Assembly: GCA_900313185.1 (NCBI GenBank)
Contig: OMQI01000060.1
Span: 1-8,057, forward strand
Direction: 5' to 3'
Origin: an uncultured Rhodospirillaceae bacterium
GTDB lineage: Bacteria > Pseudomonadota > Alphaproteobacteria > RF32 > CAG-239
Length of the DNA stretch: 8,057 nucleotides
Made by a program: the position numbers and the translations under genes. The notes beneath the pieces are model-generated. The model was given only the letters and a program-made list of their open reading frames with translations. It searched no databases and was not told the DNA's origin. Below are positions 6,433-8,057 of the stretch, one piece after another. Every line of letters starts with the position of its first letter. Position 1 is the first letter of the stretch.

Positions 6433-6902
6433 TACAAAGCACTCCTTTTGTTCTTAGAATTTTGAGAAGCAATATCCCAAACTTCCGGATTTTGAGCAGT
6501 ATGCGGATGATTTTCACCGGCATATACCTTTAATTTGGTCATCATTTGACGTCCCAACGGATTGCGGGAAATCATACGTTCAACAGCCTTTTGAATAACT
6601 CTTTCAGGGAACTTGCTGTTCAAAATTCTGCCGGCTGTAGTATCTTTTACACTACCGATATAGCCGGTATGTTGATAATAGTGTTTATCAGACAATTTTT
6701 TACCGGTTAATTTAACCTTCTCAGCATTGATAACGATAACATAATCGCCACAATCCAGATTCGGAGTGAAGTAAGGTTTATTTTTACCACGCAAAATCTT
6801 AGCGATTTCAGCGGAAAGACGTCCTAATACAACGCCTTGAGCGTCAACAACATACCACTTTCTTTGGATGTCTGACGGCTTAGTTGTGTGTGTAGAAATC
6901 AT
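6432..6902 (-). CDS. rplM: 50S ribosomal protein L13
   Basis: L13 is an early-assembly protein of the large ribosomal subunit. From the chosen start it has 156 residues, the family's usual size. Visible marks are KWYVVDAQGVVLGRLSAEIAK (15-35), the CGDYVIVINAEKVKLTGKK block (51-69), HTGYIG (78-83) and the signature region AVERMISRNPLGR (106-118) followed by LKVYAGENHPH. The frame extends upstream to 6956, but that ATG lies within/upstream of the -10 box of the promoter at 6948-6975 and could not be in the transcript, and the added residues do not resemble L13. The start at 6900-6902 has a purine-rich GAAAGAGA at suitable distance. A further in-frame ATG five codons upstream (MKEIK) has no ribosome binding site. 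First gene of a two-gene operon with rpsI. In E. coli L13 is reported to repress its own operon through the leader; no such structure is evident here. Confidence 0.97.
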   Translation of the reverse strand: MISTHTTKPSDIQRKWYVVDAQGVVLGRLSAEIAKILRGKNKPYFTPNLDCGDYVIVINAEKVKLTGKKLSDKHYYQHTGYIGSVKDTTAGRILNSKFPERVIQKAVERMISRNPLGRQMMTKLKVYAGENHPHTAQNPEVWDIASQNSKNKRSAL

Positions 6903-6947
6903 TTTTATCTCTTTCATTTGGTTAAAAATGTTGTTTAATTCGGTGTC

Positions 6948-6975
6948 AATATACATAAACTTTTGAACTTGTCAA
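6948..6975 (-). promoter_or_regulatory. Promoter of the rplM-rpsI operon
   Basis: On the minus strand a perfect TTGACA (complement of 6970-6975) is followed after 16 bases by TATATT (complement of 6948-6953), five of six matching TATAAT. Transcription would start near 6941, leaving a leader of about 39 bases before the L13 ATG. Near-consensus boxes fit a highly expressed ribosomal operon, and the site fixes the true rplM start downstream of it. Confidence 0.75.
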
Positions 6976-7040
6976 CTAAAAAAACATAAAATTTTCAATA
7001 TTTTATTAGTGTGGTAATATTATACCGTATAACTACCCTA

Positions 7041-7068
7041 TTGATTTAATGGCATTATTTGCTATGTT
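7041..7068 (+). promoter_or_regulatory. Candidate promoter of the nitroreductase gene
   Basis: TTGATT (7041-7046) is followed after 16 bases by TATGTT (7063-7068), with TGC directly before it (7060-7062), i.e. an extended -10 arrangement. This would give a leader of about 73 bases. Alternative -10 boxes TATTAT (7107-7112) or TATATT (7110-7115) lie closer to the gene but have only a poor -35 (CTGACT near 7082). The divergent region 6976-7148 otherwise shows nothing but AT-rich DNA and a weak inverted repeat at 7013-7026. Confidence 0.35.
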
Positions 7069-7148
7069 AAAAAATAACTTTCTGACTTTACAGCATTATT
7101 TCAAGCTATTATATTATCGCCGTTACCAATTTACCGAAAGGATTCAAT

Positions 7149-7775
7149 ATGAAAAAAACTATATTTTCCACATTACTTGCCGCTACTTTAGGTATTGGCG
7201 CAAGTGTTAATGCCGCAGAAATCAAAAAACTGCCGCAACCGGATTTGACGCAGAGCACCCCTTCCCTTATGGAATTGTTAAATACTCGCCAATCTGAACG
7301 TGTTTACGATAAAAATAAGAAAATTGATGACCAAATTTTAAGCGAAATATTATGGGCCGCATACGGTATGAATAAAAACGGCAAGCGCACTATTGCCACG
7401 GCTCGTAACGAACAAAATATGAAAGTATTTTTGCTTCAAGAAAACGGAATTTGGCTTTATAATGCTAAAGAAAACCAATTGGAAAAAATATCCGATGAAA
7501 ATGCTATAGGCTATACTGCAGAACAACAAAAATTTGTTTTAGATGCCCCTGTTCACCTTGTGTATACCAGTTCGGATTCGCATTGGGGACACGATCACGC
7601 CGGCTCGGCTTATCAAAATGTTTATCTTTATGCCACAGCCAAAGGTTTGGCCACCGTTATCCGTGGATTAGTTGATTTTGATGCTTTGCACAAAGCCTTA
7701 AAGCTTGAAGACAATGAATTTGTGATTGTTCACCAACCTATCGGATATGCCAAGGATATTAATTCCGGCGAATAA
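7149..7775 (+). CDS. Exported nitroreductase-family protein (SagB/ThcOx-like)
   Basis: A 208-residue FMN-dependent oxidoreductase candidate. The N-terminus is a Sec signal peptide: KK, a hydrophobic core (IFSTLLAATLGIGASV) and a VNA-A cleavage site near residue 22. There is no lipobox and no twin arginine. The mature part follows the nitroreductase fold: LMELLNTRQSERVYDKNKKI (40-59) with the phosphate-binding arginines Arg47 and Arg51, LSEILWAAYGMNKNGKRTIATARNEQNMKVFL (64-95), an aromatic IWLYNAKENQLEKI hairpin, DAPVHLVYT, then GSAYQNVYLYATAKGLATVIRG (152-173) and HQPIGYAK (195-202) near the end. The order matches SagB/ThcOx-like proteins, and I recall similar exported ones in Bacteroidales. 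Substrate unknown; a quinone or nitro compound is only a guess. AAAGGA (7137-7142) six bases before ATG supports the start. No terminator follows, so the small gene 48 bases downstream is probably co-transcribed. Confidence 0.9.
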   Translation: MKKTIFSTLLAATLGIGASVNAAEIKKLPQPDLTQSTPSLMELLNTRQSERVYDKNKKIDDQILSEILWAAYGMNKNGKRTIATARNEQNMKVFLLQENGIWLYNAKENQLEKISDENAIGYTAEQQKFVLDAPVHLVYTSSDSHWGHDHAGSAYQNVYLYATAKGLATVIRGLVDFDALHKALKLEDNEFVIVHQPIGYAKDINSGE

Positions 7776-7806
7776 AACTTTCGTGTGATTGAAAAGACTT
7801 TTGAAG

Positions 7807-7820
7807 AACTTATTTAAGTT
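7807..7820. repeat. Short inverted repeat before the small membrane protein gene
   Basis: AACTTA (7807-7812) and TAAGTT (7815-7820) are perfect inverted copies separated by TT, ending three bases before the ATG at 7824. A two-base loop makes an RNA hairpin with all six pairs unlikely, so it would more readily be a protein-binding palindrome or chance. Confidence 0.25.
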
Positions 7821-7823
7821 AGT

Positions 7824-8054
7824 ATGAAAAAGTCAAAATCAAAATACAGTATGAAAGAAAAGTTAGATATCGCCGAAAGTGTCGTTACAATTTTAATGTT
7901 TGTAATGGCAGTATGGGGAAGTATCGTGACTTTTGAAGAAGGCTTTTGGAGTAAGCTTAATCATATAGTCAACCACTACCATCACGAATTTGATGTCCAA
8001 GAAATGGCCTTAAAAAAAGATATTGAACAAGATAAAACCGCCCTTCATCGCTGA
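7824..8054 (+). CDS. Small single-span membrane protein, unknown function
   Basis: A 76-residue protein from ATG 7824 to TGA 8052-8054. A basic N-terminus (KKSKSKYSMKEK) precedes one hydrophobic span (about 16-37, ending VWGSIVTF). This predicts an N-in topology, with a C-terminal soluble segment outside the inner membrane. That segment has a histidine cluster (His47, 51, 53 and 54 in NHIVNHYHHEF) and a charged helix rich in Lys, Glu and Asp. I recognise no family. There is no clear Shine-Dalgarno, and a short inverted repeat (7807-7820) lies just upstream, so translation may depend on the preceding gene. Only 48 bases separate it from the nitroreductase on the same strand. A role as a partner or anchor for the exported nitroreductase is inference from position only. 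The basic start, membrane span and compatible composition support a real gene. Confidence 0.7.
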   Translation: MKKSKSKYSMKEKLDIAESVVTILMFVMAVWGSIVTFEEGFWSKLNHIVNHYHHEFDVQEMALKKDIEQDKTALHR

Positions 8055-8057
8055 GAG

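Noticed and set aside
6046..6465. A 139-codon plus-strand frame opposite rpsI
   Set aside because: Antisense shadow of the S9 gene, phenylalanine/asparagine-rich, crossing the rpsI-rplM junction.

Overview
The window looks like a chromosomal stretch from an AT-rich alphaproteobacterium. The best taxonomic evidence is the rplM-rpsI pair. L13 carries the alphaproteobacterial style of C-terminal half (ERVIQKAVERMISRNPLGRQ followed by YAGENHPH), and S9 has an N-terminal extension and the ending KARRSYQFSKR. Host-associated or gut lineages are a plausible source given the base composition, but this is inference and no species can be named. All genes read in the standard bacterial code.

Layout: positions 1-866 (+) hold the 3' part of a leucine-rich-repeat-like protein whose start lies outside the window. 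Positions 939-1529 (+) hold a 196-aa protein of clearly higher GC than its surroundings, with a DUF1566/Fibrobacter-major-like C-terminal half. It converges on a minus-strand block and shares a bidirectional intrinsic terminator with it (about 1545-1577). The minus-strand block, in transcription order, is rplM (6902-6432), rpsI (6432-5953), a 715-aa membrane-anchored protein of unknown function (5819-3672) and a KefB/CPA2-type cation:proton antiporter (3525-1576). Each transcription unit has a readable promoter and/or intrinsic terminator: rplM-rpsI is one operon with coupled TAATG translation, and the other two minus-strand genes are probably monocistronic.

Divergent from rplM, the plus strand carries a Sec-signal-bearing nitroreductase of the SagB/ThcOx-like type (7149-7775), followed 48 bases later by a 76-aa single-span, histidine-rich membrane protein (7824-8054) that probably shares its transcript. 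No tRNA, rRNA, CRISPR array, insertion sequence or integrase is visible, and no gap between genes exceeds 300 bases.

The most unusual item is the 715-aa protein. It combines an N-terminal membrane anchor, MORN_2/YwqK-like repeats, a long uncharacterised region and a C-terminal segment resembling the globular domain of type IVb pilins (PilS/TcpA-like), including the conserved cysteine pair. It lacks a prepilin cleavage motif, so a pilin fold appears to have been reused inside a large anchored envelope protein. The other points of interest are the compositional outlier at 939-1529, the antiporter's non-RCK membrane C-terminus and the exported nitroreductase with its small partner.
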